From contig NZ_JAOQNG010000002.1 of NCBI RefSeq assembly GCF_025961225.1, forward strand, positions 372,001-436,000: a stretch of DNA of 64,000 bases, written 5' to 3'. Below are positions 8,108 through 16,029 of this stretch, piece by piece; position 1 is the stretch's first letter, and every line of letters begins with the position of its first letter. This stretch comes from Azospirillum canadense. GTDB taxonomy: Bacteria > Pseudomonadota > Alphaproteobacteria > Azospirillales > Azospirillaceae. The notes below the pieces were generated by a model. That model had not been told where the DNA came from. It saw nothing but the letters and a program-made list of their open reading frames with translations, and did not search any database. The position numbers and the translations under genes were made by a program.

Positions 8108-9652
8108 TTATTCCATCACCGCCGCGTGGTCCTTGTCGGCGGGCTTGGTCGGCTTGCGCATCAACAGTACGATGGGCATCGCGACCAGCGCGATGACCAT
8201 CATCAGCTTGAAGTCGTCGATGAAGGCGATGCTGGTCGCTTGCCGCGTGATCTCCGCATCCAGCGCGGCGCGTCCGGCGGCCGTCATCGGGTTCCAGAAA
8301 CGGGCGACGTCCGGCAGATCGAACAGGCGGTTGTAGGGGGTGACCGCCTGCACGATCTCCGAATGGTTCACCTGGGTGTTCTGCACCAGCAGCGACGACA
8401 CGACGGAGATGCCGATGCTCGACCCGATGTTGCGCGACAGGTTGTAGAGGCCGGTCGCCTCCGTCCGCTGCTCCGGCGCCAAGGTGGCGAAGGTGACGGT
8501 GCTGAGCGGCACGAAGAGGAAGCCGAGGCCGGCGCCCTGCACGAAGCCGGTGCGGATGATCATCCATTGCGACACGTCCGGCGTCCAGCCGGTCATGTCC
8601 CACAGCGCCACCGCGGTGAGCACGAGCCCCAGCAGGATCAGCAGCCGCGTGTCGACCCGCCCGATCAGCCGCCCGACGATCATCATCGCCATCATCGTGC
8701 CGAGCCCCCGCGGCCCCATGACGAGGCCGGCGGTGATCACCGGATAGCCCATCAGCGTTTGCAGGTAGGGCGTCAGCAGCGCCAGCGTAGCCAGCAGGAT
8801 GATGCCGACCAGGAAGATGAAGAACATGCCGGTCGCGAAGTTCCGGTCGCGGAACAGGGCCGGCGTGACGAAGGGCCGGTCGGCCGTGAACATGTGGACC
8901 AGGAACAGGTAGAAGGCGGAGGCACAGACCACGACTTCCAGGATGATCTCGGTCGAGCCGAACCAGTCCAACTGCTCCCCGCGGTCGAGGAACATCTGCA
9001 AGGCGCCGATGGCGAGGCTGAGCGTGCCGAAGCCGAACCAGTCCAGCTTCGCCCGCGCGTTGCGCACCGTCTCCGACAGGAAGGCGGAGATGCCCAGGAA
9101 GGCCAGGATGCCGACCGGCAGGTTGATGTAGAAGACCCAGCGCCAGTTGTAGTTCTCGGTCAGCCAGCCGCCCAGCGTCGGCCCCAGAATCGGCCCGACC
9201 ATGATGCCCATGCCCCACACCGCCATGGCCGAGCCCTGGCGCTCCTTGGGGTAGATGTCCAGCATCACGGACTGCGACAGCGGCACCAGCGACGCGCCGA
9301 ACAGGCCCTGGAGCAAACGGAACAGCACGATCTGCGGCAGCGACTGCGCCATGCCGCAGAGCATGGAGGCCACCGTGAAGCCGGCGATCACCACCAGGAA
9401 CAGCCGCTTGCGCCCGAACCGGCCGGCCAGGAAGCCGGTCGGCGGCGTCATGATGGCGGCGGCCACGATGTAGGAGGTCAGGACCCAGTTGATCTGGTCC
9501 TGGCTGGCCGACAGGCTGCCCTGCATGTAGGGCAGTGCCACGTTGGCGATGGTGGTGTCCAGCGCCTGCATGATCGTGGCCAGCATCACGCAGACGGTGA
9601 TGGCGCCCCGGTGTTTGGCCTCTCCCCCCGTTTCTCCGGCTGCGGCGGCCAT
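8108..9652 (-). CDS. emrB: EmrB/QacA-family multidrug efflux MFS transporter
   Basis: A 514-residue DHA2 transporter with 14 predicted TM segments. It shows ATIMQALDTTIANVALPYM (motif D1), FGRKRLFLVVI (motif A), FRLLQGLFGASLVPLSQ (motif B) and MVGPILGPTLGGWLTE (motif C), all matching EmrB closely. It starts 3 bp after the emrA stop, so the two are translated together. EmrB pumps hydrophobic compounds and uncouplers through EmrA and an outer-membrane channel; no TolC-type gene is present in the window. Confidence 0.93.
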   Translation of the reverse strand: MAAAAGETGGEAKHRGAITVCVMLATIMQALDTTIANVALPYMQGSLSASQDQINWVLTSYIVAAAIMTPPTGFLAGRFGRKRLFLVVIAGFTVASMLCGMAQSLPQIVLFRLLQGLFGASLVPLSQSVMLDIYPKERQGSAMAVWGMGIMVGPILGPTLGGWLTENYNWRWVFYINLPVGILAFLGISAFLSETVRNARAKLDWFGFGTLSLAIGALQMFLDRGEQLDWFGSTEIILEVVVCASAFYLFLVHMFTADRPFVTPALFRDRNFATGMFFIFLVGIILLATLALLTPYLQTLMGYPVITAGLVMGPRGLGTMMAMMIVGRLIGRVDTRLLILLGLVLTAVALWDMTGWTPDVSQWMIIRTGFVQGAGLGFLFVPLSTVTFATLAPEQRTEATGLYNLSRNIGSSIGISVVSSLLVQNTQVNHSEIVQAVTPYNRLFDLPDVARFWNPMTAAGRAALDAEITRQATSIAFIDDFKLMMVIALVAMPIVLLMRKPTKPADKDHAAVME

Positions 9653-9655
9653 GGC

Positions 9656-10834
9656 TTACGAACTCCGGCTGTCGCCGAACAGGGCGGCCAGGAAGTGCGG
9701 CAGGCCGCGCGCGTGTCCGGTGTCCACGTCGACCACCGCGCTCATCCCCGCGCGCAGCGGCGGCAGGTTCTTGTCCGAGGTGTCGATGCGCACGCGGATC
9801 GGGATGCGCTGCACCACCTTCACCCAGTTGCCGGACGTATTCTGCGCCGGCAGGAGGGAGAACTGCGCGCCGCTCGCCGGGCTCAGACTCTCCACCGTGC
9901 CGTGCCATTCGACGCCGGGGTAGGTGTCGACCGTCACCGTCGCGGTCTGGCCGGGGCGGACGTAGGTCAGCTCCGTCTCTTTCGGGTTCGCCTCGATCCA
10001 CATGTGGTCGGTGGCGACCAGGCTGAAGGCCGGCGTCGCGGATTCGAGATACTGGCCGGGCTGGAGCGAGGGCACCTGCGTCACCACCCCGTCCATGGGC
10101 GCCTTGACGGTCGTGTGCGCCAGCTCGCGCGCGGCCTCGTCGCGCTGGGCGATGGCCTCCAGGTAGCGCGGATGCTGCTCGATGGGCTGGTCCGGGTCGC
10201 CGTTCAGGTTGGCGGCGATGGCGGCCAGCTGCTGCTCCAGCGAGGCGACCTTCTGCTGCGCGGCCGTCAGGTTGTGCCGGGCGGTGTCGAAAGTGGCCTG
10301 CGCGGCGTACTGCTGGCGGGTGAGGTCCTGCTGGCGCCGGAACTCCCGGTCGTAGAACTCGACGTCCGCGTGGGCCTGCTTGATCTGCTCCTGCATGTCG
10401 CGGTAGTTGGCCTTCAGCGCGTTCAGGTCGTTGCGCGTGATGCCGACCTGCGCCTCGGCCCGTTGCAGGGCCAGCCGGAAGGGTTGGTCGTCCAGCGTGA
10501 ACAGGACGTCCCCGGCCTTGACGGTCTGGTTGTCGTGCACATTGATGGCCTGCACGATACCCGACACGTCGGTGGACACGCCGACCTTGTCGGCCTGGAG
10601 GTAGGCGTTGTCGGTGGACATCACAGCACCACCGGTCACATAGACGTAGCCGCCGGCGATCAGGACGATCGGCAGCAGCAGGAACAGGGCCCAGCGCACA
10701 AGCCGACGCCGCCGGGCGGGATCGGCTTTCCGAACGGCCGCACCCCGGCTTGCGACGCCGGAATCCACAGCGCTCTCCCGAAGCTCAGCCGATTGAACGG
10801 TGGGCCCAACGGCGGGTCCGCTGCCGTCAGCCAT
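9656..10834 (-). CDS. emrA: EmrA/HlyD-family membrane fusion (periplasmic adaptor) protein
   Basis: 392 residues: a cytoplasmic tail, one TM helix (about 47-65), a biotinyl-lipoyl half-motif (VSTDVSGIVQAINVHDNQTV), a long alpha-helical coiled coil (about 115-235), the second lipoyl half (VKAPMDGVVTQVPSLQPGQYL) and a beta-barrel with TYVRPGQTATVTVDTYPG. This is the standard EmrA order. AAGGAG lies 8 nt before ATG 10834. The start overlaps the marR stop by 8 bp, indicating translational coupling. It links EmrB to an outer-membrane channel. Confidence 0.94.
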   Translation of the reverse strand: MADGSGPAVGPTVQSAELRESAVDSGVASRGAAVRKADPARRRRLVRWALFLLLPIVLIAGGYVYVTGGAVMSTDNAYLQADKVGVSTDVSGIVQAINVHDNQTVKAGDVLFTLDDQPFRLALQRAEAQVGITRNDLNALKANYRDMQEQIKQAHADVEFYDREFRRQQDLTRQQYAAQATFDTARHNLTAAQQKVASLEQQLAAIAANLNGDPDQPIEQHPRYLEAIAQRDEAARELAHTTVKAPMDGVVTQVPSLQPGQYLESATPAFSLVATDHMWIEANPKETELTYVRPGQTATVTVDTYPGVEWHGTVESLSPASGAQFSLLPAQNTSGNWVKVVQRIPIRVRIDTSDKNLPPLRAGMSAVVDVDTGHARGLPHFLAALFGDSRSS

Positions 10835-11321
10835 GATTCTTGCTCCTTACGGAAACGTCGTCAGCCGCCGCATTCGCTGCAGTGTTCGGGGCGACGAGGT
10901 TGGTCTTCATCTCGGTCAGGATGTCGGCGAGCAGGGCCCGCCGCTCCTCCGGCATGCCCGCGCAGGCGTCGTCCATGACGTCGGCCGCAATGGCGCGGAT
11001 GCGTTCCAGGACCGCGTGCGCGGCGGGGGTCAGGCGCAGCAGGCGGGCGCGCCGGTCGGTCGGGTCCGCTTGCCGCTCCACGAACCCCAGTTCCTCCAGG
11101 CGGTCGAGCAGGCGGACCAGGGTGATCGGCTCGATCTCCATGATCTGCGCCAGACAGGCTTGGTTCACGCCCTCCTGCCGCGACAGGTGAGCGATCACGG
11201 AGGCCTGGGCGCGGGTCAGGCCAAGTTCCTGGGCACGCGCCACCTGTTCGAAATGTTTGCGCATCAGCCGCGCCACGTCGTGCAGCAGCCAGCCGATGGT
11301 GCGGTCCGTTCCGGACGTCAT
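10827..11321 (-). CDS. MarR family transcriptional regulator of the efflux operon
   Basis: 164 residues with the MarR winged helix: LTRAQASVIAHLSRQEGVNQ, then LAQIMEIEPITLVRLLDRLE (recognition helix) and the wing FVERQADPTDRRARLLRLT. Terminal helices form the dimer interface. It is the first gene of the marR-emrA-emrB-MFS operon. A 15-bp palindrome lies 30 bp upstream of its ATG, fitting autorepression and ligand-induced derepression of the pumps, as in the SlyA/EmrR group (family knowledge plus inference). Confidence 0.93.
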   Translation of the reverse strand: MTSGTDRTIGWLLHDVARLMRKHFEQVARAQELGLTRAQASVIAHLSRQEGVNQACLAQIMEIEPITLVRLLDRLEELGFVERQADPTDRRARLLRLTPAAHAVLERIRAIAADVMDDACAGMPEERRALLADILTEMKTNLVAPNTAANAAADDVSVRSKNHG

Positions 11322-11350
11322 GCCAACGCCGAGCCTCTAAATGATGAGCT

Positions 11351-11365
11351 TCCTTATTATAAGGA
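11351..11365. promoter_or_regulatory. candidate MarR operator TCCTTAT-T-ATAAGGA
   Basis: This perfect inverted repeat, with 7-bp arms around one central base, lies 30-44 bp upstream of the marR ATG. It sits in the only AT-rich part of the gap between marR and the DUF4142 gene. Size and position match MarR-family operators. Confidence 0.65.
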
Positions 11366-11531
11366 CGCAAATGTAACGATGAGCACGCCCGGCACCGGCG
11401 GCAAGGTCCATCGGACGGGTGCAACCGCAGGGCCGGCATGCACGGTGCGCATCGCGCACCGGCACGCGCGCGGAACCGCTTCATCGCCCCCTTGTTGGAC
11501 GGATACACACAACCGCAGCAGGAGGTTTCCC

Positions 11532-12146
11532 ATGCGGCGTACACTGATGCTCGCATCCGCTCTCGCGGCTCTGGCGGTCGCCACGCCGAGCCTGGCCCAG
11601 CAACGCGGATCGCTCGACAAGGCGGACCGGACCTTCGTCGAAAAGGCGGCGTCCGGCGGCCTCGCCGAGGTCGAGATGGGCCAGATGGCTCAGCAGAAGG
11701 CGCAGAACGATCAGGTCCGCCAATTCGGCCAACGCATGGTAGACGACCACTCCCGCGCCAACCAGCAGCTCCAGCAGATCGCCGCGAACAACAACATCAC
11801 CCTGCCGAGCGGGCCGGACAGCAAGCACCGCACGAAGTCGCAGGAGATGCAGAAGCTGTCAGGCGCCCGGTTCGACCGCGCCTACATGCAGGACATGGTC
11901 CAGGACCACCGGCAGGACATCGCCCTGTTCGAGAAGGAAGCCAAGCAGGGCAAGAACGCGGACCTGAAGCAGTTCGCCGAGCAGACCCTGCCCACCCTGC
12001 GCGAGCATTACGATCTGGCGAAACGGACCGAAGCCGGGTTGGCACCGGCGCAGGCGAGCGCCACCCAGGGCAAGGGCCACGGCACGATGTCCAGCGGATC
12101 GTCCGGGACGATGAACCGCTCGACGGGGTCGTCGCAGGCGCAGTAG
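11532..12146 (+). CDS. secreted DUF4142 domain protein
   Basis: 204 residues. An N-terminal signal peptide (MRRTLMLASALAALAVATPS, cleavage after the following LA-Q region) precedes a four-helix DUF4142 domain: DRTFVEKAASGGLAEVEMGQ, VRQFGQRMVDDHSRANQQL and YMQDMVQDHRQDIALFEKEA. The family is ferritin-like in fold, periplasmic, and of unknown function, often stress-associated. The C-terminus is a low-complexity Ser/Gly tail. A strong Shine-Dalgarno (AGGAGGT) lies 6-7 nt before ATG 11532. The gene is divergent from the marR operon; whether it shares regulation is unknown. Confidence 0.9.
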   Translation: MRRTLMLASALAALAVATPSLAQQRGSLDKADRTFVEKAASGGLAEVEMGQMAQQKAQNDQVRQFGQRMVDDHSRANQQLQQIAANNNITLPSGPDSKHRTKSQEMQKLSGARFDRAYMQDMVQDHRQDIALFEKEAKQGKNADLKQFAEQTLPTLREHYDLAKRTEAGLAPAQASATQGKGHGTMSSGSSGTMNRSTGSSQAQ

Positions 12147-12173
12147 GGGGTGTTTGAGTGAGTGGTCGCGTTG

Positions 12174-12340
12174 GCCCCCCACCCTAACCCTCCCCCATCT
12201 TCGGCGTCAGGCGAACGCCAAAGGCGTTCGCCTGACGCCGTCAGCGCATGCAAGCATGCGCGAGAGGCGGGGGAGGGAACTCCGCCGCTCCGAAGCCAGT
12301 TCCTCCCCTCGCGAAGTGGGGGGAGGTCGGGAGGGGGGCC
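12174..12340. repeat. MITE-like palindromic element with nested hairpins
   Basis: The ~167-bp element is bounded by C-rich and G-rich imperfect inverted ends (GGCCCCCCACCCTAACCC at left, its partner at 12316-12340). Inside is a perfect 18-bp stem with an AAA loop (12202-12219/12223-12240) and a 7-bp stem (12245-12251/12254-12260). It fills the gap between convergent genes and may terminate both. It belongs to the same family as the element at 19941-20028. Confidence 0.75.
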
Positions 12341-12374
12341 CAGTGCAACCACTCCAATAAAATTCTAAGCCCCC

Positions 12375-12704
12375 TCACGCCGTCCCCGGCAGGATCACGC
12401 AGAGGATGATCGGGCGCTTGCCGTTGCCGTCCGGGTCCAGGTAGCAGGCGTGGGTTCGGCCGTCCGGTGAGGACACGGGGAGGATCGTGCCCGGCGACAC
12501 GGAAAACCACTGGTCGCCGATGCGGATCTGGTGCCCCTGGTCGGCGCTGTAGCGGTATTCGACCGGCCGGCAGTCCTGGTTGCCGCAGCAGGAGCGCCCT
12601 TCGGTGGTGTGCAGGTCGCCGTACCAGTCGTGCGCTTCGGCCCGGGCACCGGCCTGCGCGGCCAGTAGAATCACGCTCACCGCTACCACCGCTGATCCAC
12701 GCAC
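12375..12704 (-). CDS. small secreted cysteine-containing protein of unknown function
   Basis: 109 residues from GTG 12704, which has GGGGAGGT a few nt upstream; longer in-frame starts lack one and would bury the signal peptide. The signal peptide (VRGSAVVAVSVILLAAQAGA) is followed by HDWYGDLHTTEGRSCCGNQD, then CRPVEYRYS, and a later ACYLDP and ILCVILPG. Five cysteines in a short exported protein suggest disulfides or metal binding. The HDWY...CCxxxDCRPV pattern recurs in short alphaproteobacterial proteins without known function (from memory). No operon partner. Confidence 0.75.
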   Translation of the reverse strand: MRGSAVVAVSVILLAAQAGARAEAHDWYGDLHTTEGRSCCGNQDCRPVEYRYSADQGHQIRIGDQWFSVSPGTILPVSSPDGRTHACYLDPDGNGKRPIILCVILPGTA

Positions 12705-12853
12705 GGCCACCTCCCCAAGACGGAACCCGCAGGCTTCGTCTCTACGATGACGACGAACGCGAACCACTCAAAGTGAAAATTTGTTCATTCTACCAACAGT
12801 GAAATGAACACGGAGTATTTGCGAAGCATTCTCGTGGAAATTAACAGGAAATA

Positions 12854-13672
12854 TTATCGGCGTTGCGCGATGTCGGTGGTCGACCGGGCCGCCGCCTCTT
12901 GTAGGGAAGTCGCAAGCGAGCGGGCGATGCAATCGTAGCCGAAATCGTTCTGGTGGATGCCGTCGGGGCCGACGAGGTCGGTCATGGAGGCCTGATGGGT
13001 CTGCACCCACTGGCGCATCACGGCGAAGCGGTGGAACAGGCCGACGCCCTCCTCCTCCGCGACGCGGGCGATCAGGGTCTGCATCTGCTCGTGCTGGGGC
13101 TTGGACAGCATGGCGGGGGCGTATTGCAGGTCCATCAGCACGACGTCGAAGCCGGCCGCCTTCAGCTTCCGGATGCCGGTGCGGATCACCACCTCCGCGG
13201 CGTAGGGGTCGTCACCCTTCAGAACGGTGTTCGCGCCGACCTGCCAGATGACGAGGTCCGGCTTCTCGTCCATCACGTCGCGCTGGAAGCGGCGCAGCAT
13301 CTCCGCGCCGACCTCGCCGTTGGCCCCCTTGTTCAGGACCGCCACCTCGACGCCTGGAAAGCGCAGCCGCAGATGGTCGGCGAGCCGCGCCGGGTAGCTG
13401 TGCTCCGGCCCGCTCGCCCCGGCCCCGGCCGTGGAGGAGGAGCCGATGGCAACGATGCGCAGCGGCCCGCCGCCGGCGAGTTGGCGGGACACCCGCGGCA
13501 GCGGCGCGGTCAGCGCGGCCGATTGGGCGGAATAGGTGCAGGCGGAGGCCGGGTTGCCCGACGGCGCGGCCTTGGCCGGGCCGTTCGCCAGCGGCGGTGC
13601 AGCGAACAACAGCGCGACGGCGACGGCCGCCGCCAGCCGGGCGGAATTACGGGACAGGAAGGACCGGCTCAT
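12854..13672 (-). CDS. periplasmic SGNH/GDSL hydrolase (intact active site)
   Basis: 272 residues with a signal peptide (about 1-36). The SGNH blocks are present: block I VAIGSSSTAGAGAS (catalytic Ser), block II VLNKGANGEVGAE (Gly), block III IWQVGANTVL (Asn) and block V GPDGIHQNDFGY (Asp and His). This is an esterase/acyltransferase fold located in the periplasm. ATG 13672 overlaps the upstream gene's TGA (ATGA). It is third in an opgC-SGNH-SGNH operon, so a role in transferring or removing acyl groups on a surface or periplasmic glycan is inferred. Confidence 0.88.
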   Translation of the reverse strand: MSRSFLSRNSARLAAAVAVALLFAAPPLANGPAKAAPSGNPASACTYSAQSAALTAPLPRVSRQLAGGGPLRIVAIGSSSTAGAGASGPEHSYPARLADHLRLRFPGVEVAVLNKGANGEVGAEMLRRFQRDVMDEKPDLVIWQVGANTVLKGDDPYAAEVVIRTGIRKLKAAGFDVVLMDLQYAPAMLSKPQHEQMQTLIARVAEEEGVGLFHRFAVMRQWVQTHQASMTDLVGPDGIHQNDFGYDCIARSLATSLQEAAARSTTDIAQRR

Positions 13673-14448
13673 TGGGCCGGCCTCGCGGCGCGGTCCAGCA
13701 TGGCGGTGACGGCGTCGGCCAAGTGGCGGCCGATGCAGCGGTGGACGAATTGAAAGGCCTTCAGCATGTCCTCCTTGGAGTCCGGCGTGAAACCGACCCG
13801 CCCTTCCTCGAACCAGTAATGCATCATCTCGTAGCGCGGAAAATGGAACACGTCGTTGTTCTGGGTCACCCATTCCACATAATCCAGGTACGGCTGGAAG
13901 GTGATCAGCTGGGTGGTCTGCGGGCTGTACTGCATGTCCATCACCACGATGTCCGCACCCCGCCGGTGCGCCGTCGCGATGCCCGACGATATGGCCTCGC
14001 CAAAGCTGTCGGGACCGATGTTCCGCATCGCGTCCACCGTTCCGACCTGCCACACCAGCAACGAGGGCCGCTCCGCCGTCAGGGCGGAATCCAGGGTCGG
14101 CAGCATCTCCTGCGCGGTGGCGCCGGGAACATTGCGGACCACGACGCTGACTTTCCGGTCCGGCAGGCGCGCCGACAGGTCCCGTTCCAGCAGGCCCGGG
14201 TAGCTGCCCTCCGGCCGGTTGGCGCCCGGTTTCGCGGTGTTGACCACCAGAATGGGGAGGGCGTTGGCGCGCTTCATCCTGTCCAGGGCGCGGGGCAGGG
14301 ATGCGTCGATGGTAAAGATGCGCTCCGGCACCTCGCAGGGATCGGCCGAAGCCGTGTCCTCGGCGCGGGCCGACCCAAGGCCTGCGCCGAGCAGGAGGCC
14401 GATCAGGAGGCCGATCAGGAACAGGACGGAGAAGCGCGTGCCCATCAT
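13669..14448 (-). CDS. degenerate SGNH-fold paralogue, catalytic residues replaced
   Basis: 259 residues with a signal peptide (LFLIGLLIGLLLGAGLGSA). The fold is clearly paralogous to the next gene: EGSYPGLLERDLSARLPDRK aligns with its EHSYPARLADHLRLRFPGVE, and MDMQYSP aligns with MDLQYAP. However, block I reads VNTAKPGAN instead of GSSST, block III reads GTVDAM instead of GANTVL, and the C-terminal Asp-x-x-His is replaced by DSKEDMLKAF...VHRC. All three catalytic positions appear changed. The gene uses ATGA overlaps at both ends, so it is tightly coupled to opgC and the active SGNH gene. A non-enzymatic binding or scaffold role is inferred. Confidence 0.85.
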   Translation of the reverse strand: MMGTRFSVLFLIGLLIGLLLGAGLGSARAEDTASADPCEVPERIFTIDASLPRALDRMKRANALPILVVNTAKPGANRPEGSYPGLLERDLSARLPDRKVSVVVRNVPGATAQEMLPTLDSALTAERPSLLVWQVGTVDAMRNIGPDSFGEAISSGIATAHRRGADIVVMDMQYSPQTTQLITFQPYLDYVEWVTQNNDVFHFPRYEMMHYWFEEGRVGFTPDSKEDMLKAFQFVHRCIGRHLADAVTAMLDRAARPAQ

Positions 14449-15731
14449 GCACTCGGGTCCTTGGCCGGGTCCTTGGCGGATGCCGTTTGCCGTGATGCTG
14501 GCGGGCGTGGCAGCCGGTCGACGGTCTGATACCAGGTCAGCGCCCGCGCGGCCGCGATCATCATGGCTATGCCAACAATTGTGATCGAAAACTGTGCAAA
14601 AAGCGAGTTTGTCCATTGGTTCAAAATCGTTTGCCCGGCGAAGGACAGAAAAATACCAAGGCAGAACACCTGCAACGACTGCCGCCCGCACAGGATGACC
14701 GGCGCCAGCAACGGCGACCGCAGCCACGCGCTGTCGTACCGGGCCACCTGAAGCACGATGTAGGCAAGCGCGCAAAAGTGGATGAGCCGCAACGGGTCGA
14801 GATCGGTCTTGCTGATCGGGTACAGAATGTCGGCCAGCCGCGTCGGCATCAGCGCGCCCAGTGGCGCGATCTGCCAGGACAGGACCACCAGCAGCGAGGC
14901 GAACAGATAGGCCGCTGCCGCCACCAGCAGCGCGCGCCGCGGCCGCGTCAGGGCCATGGAGACCTCCGGAAACCGCTGCATGGTGGAGCCCAGCACGAAC
15001 AGGAGTTGCCAGGCGAAGGGGTTGAAGAACCACACGCCGCCTTCCGGGTAGGTGGGCAGGTTCCAGCGGAACCCGCGCGCCGCCGCGTAGAGCGTCACCG
15101 ACCCCGCCAGCAGGGCCAGCGGCCAGCGCCGCAGGACCGGCAGCAGCAGCGGGAAGGACAGCAGCAGGACGATGTAGAGCGGCAGGATGTCCAGGTTCGC
15201 CGGCCGGAACTTCAGCGCCAGAGCCTGTGTCAGCGACCGCGCCGGGTCGGTGAAGAAGCTGGCGATGCCCAACTCCTCGCTGAACAGCGGGTTGTTGAAG
15301 ACGCGCGCGGTATAGGCGACCTGGGCCGTGAAAGCGATGAACAGGAACAGGTACGCGATGTAGAGCGTCCAGACCCGGTGCACCACTTTGGCCGTCGCGA
15401 AGCGCCAGCCGTGCAAGGCGTAGATCTTGGAATAGACCAGCGACGAGGTGTAGCCGGAAATGAAGACGAACACCTCCGTTGCGTCGCTGAGCCCGAAGTT
15501 CCGCATCGTCACCCAGGCGATCTGGTTGCCGGGGATGTGGTCGATGAAAATGAACCACAGCGCCAGCCCGCGGAAGAAGTCCAACCGCAGGTCGCGGGTC
15601 CCGCCGGGCACCCCCGGCCCGCGCCCAATCGGACCCTGGCCGACCGGACCATGGCCGTCCGGACCATGGCCGTCCGGACCCTGCCCAATCTGACCCTGGC
15701 TGTTGGGAGTCGATGTCGGCGACGGCGTCAT
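14445..15731 (-). CDS. opgC: OpgC-family membrane acyltransferase
   Basis: 428 residues. A Gly/Pro/His-rich cytoplasmic head (about 10-45, five-residue repeats) precedes the OpgC core: LRLDFFRGLALWFIFIDHIP (catalytic-type His), GYTSSLVYSKIYALHGWRFA and about 10 TM helices. OpgC proteins transfer succinyl or similar groups to periplasmic glucans, moving the acyl group across the inner membrane. ATG 15731 is preferred over TTG 15746 because GGGGAA sits 8 nt upstream. It is the first gene of a three-gene operon with two SGNH proteins, which suggests a split acyl-transfer machine in which OpgC delivers the acyl group and the SGNH enzyme passes it on (inference). Confidence 0.88.
   Translation of the reverse strand: MTPSPTSTPNSQGQIGQGPDGHGPDGHGPVGQGPIGRGPGVPGGTRDLRLDFFRGLALWFIFIDHIPGNQIAWVTMRNFGLSDATEVFVFISGYTSSLVYSKIYALHGWRFATAKVVHRVWTLYIAYLFLFIAFTAQVAYTARVFNNPLFSEELGIASFFTDPARSLTQALALKFRPANLDILPLYIVLLLSFPLLLPVLRRWPLALLAGSVTLYAAARGFRWNLPTYPEGGVWFFNPFAWQLLFVLGSTMQRFPEVSMALTRPRRALLVAAAAYLFASLLVVLSWQIAPLGALMPTRLADILYPISKTDLDPLRLIHFCALAYIVLQVARYDSAWLRSPLLAPVILCGRQSLQVFCLGIFLSFAGQTILNQWTNSLFAQFSITIVGIAMMIAAARALTWYQTVDRLPRPPASRQTASAKDPAKDPSA
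15626..15700. repeat. 15-bp in-frame tandem repeat, five units, in opgC
   Basis: Five 15-nt units (for example CGTCCGGACCATGGC) run head to tail. They encode the GxGPx repeats at the OpgC N-terminus. Unit length is a multiple of three, so copy-number slippage would change length without breaking the frame. Confidence 0.8.
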
Positions 15732-16029
15732 CGGGCGGTTCCCCAAGGTTCGGCGATTCGCGGTGTCATGCTGCGGGCGCTCACATACTCTTAGATGGCT
15801 CTAAAATGGGATGCGAACGGAAACCGGTGATGCCCCGACCGTGGTGCACCCTGGCTCTCGCCGTTGCAAAACAGGTGGTTAACACCGATTGAACGCCCCG
15901 ATCGGCCTAGCCATTCCCTCCTTTGCGTGCCACCATGATTGCTGCACGGGGAAGCCGTTTCGGCACTCCGCAAAGAACGACCAACGCACCAAGAACCAAG
16001 ACAGCAAGAAGAAAGAAGGAGGAGAGGAT

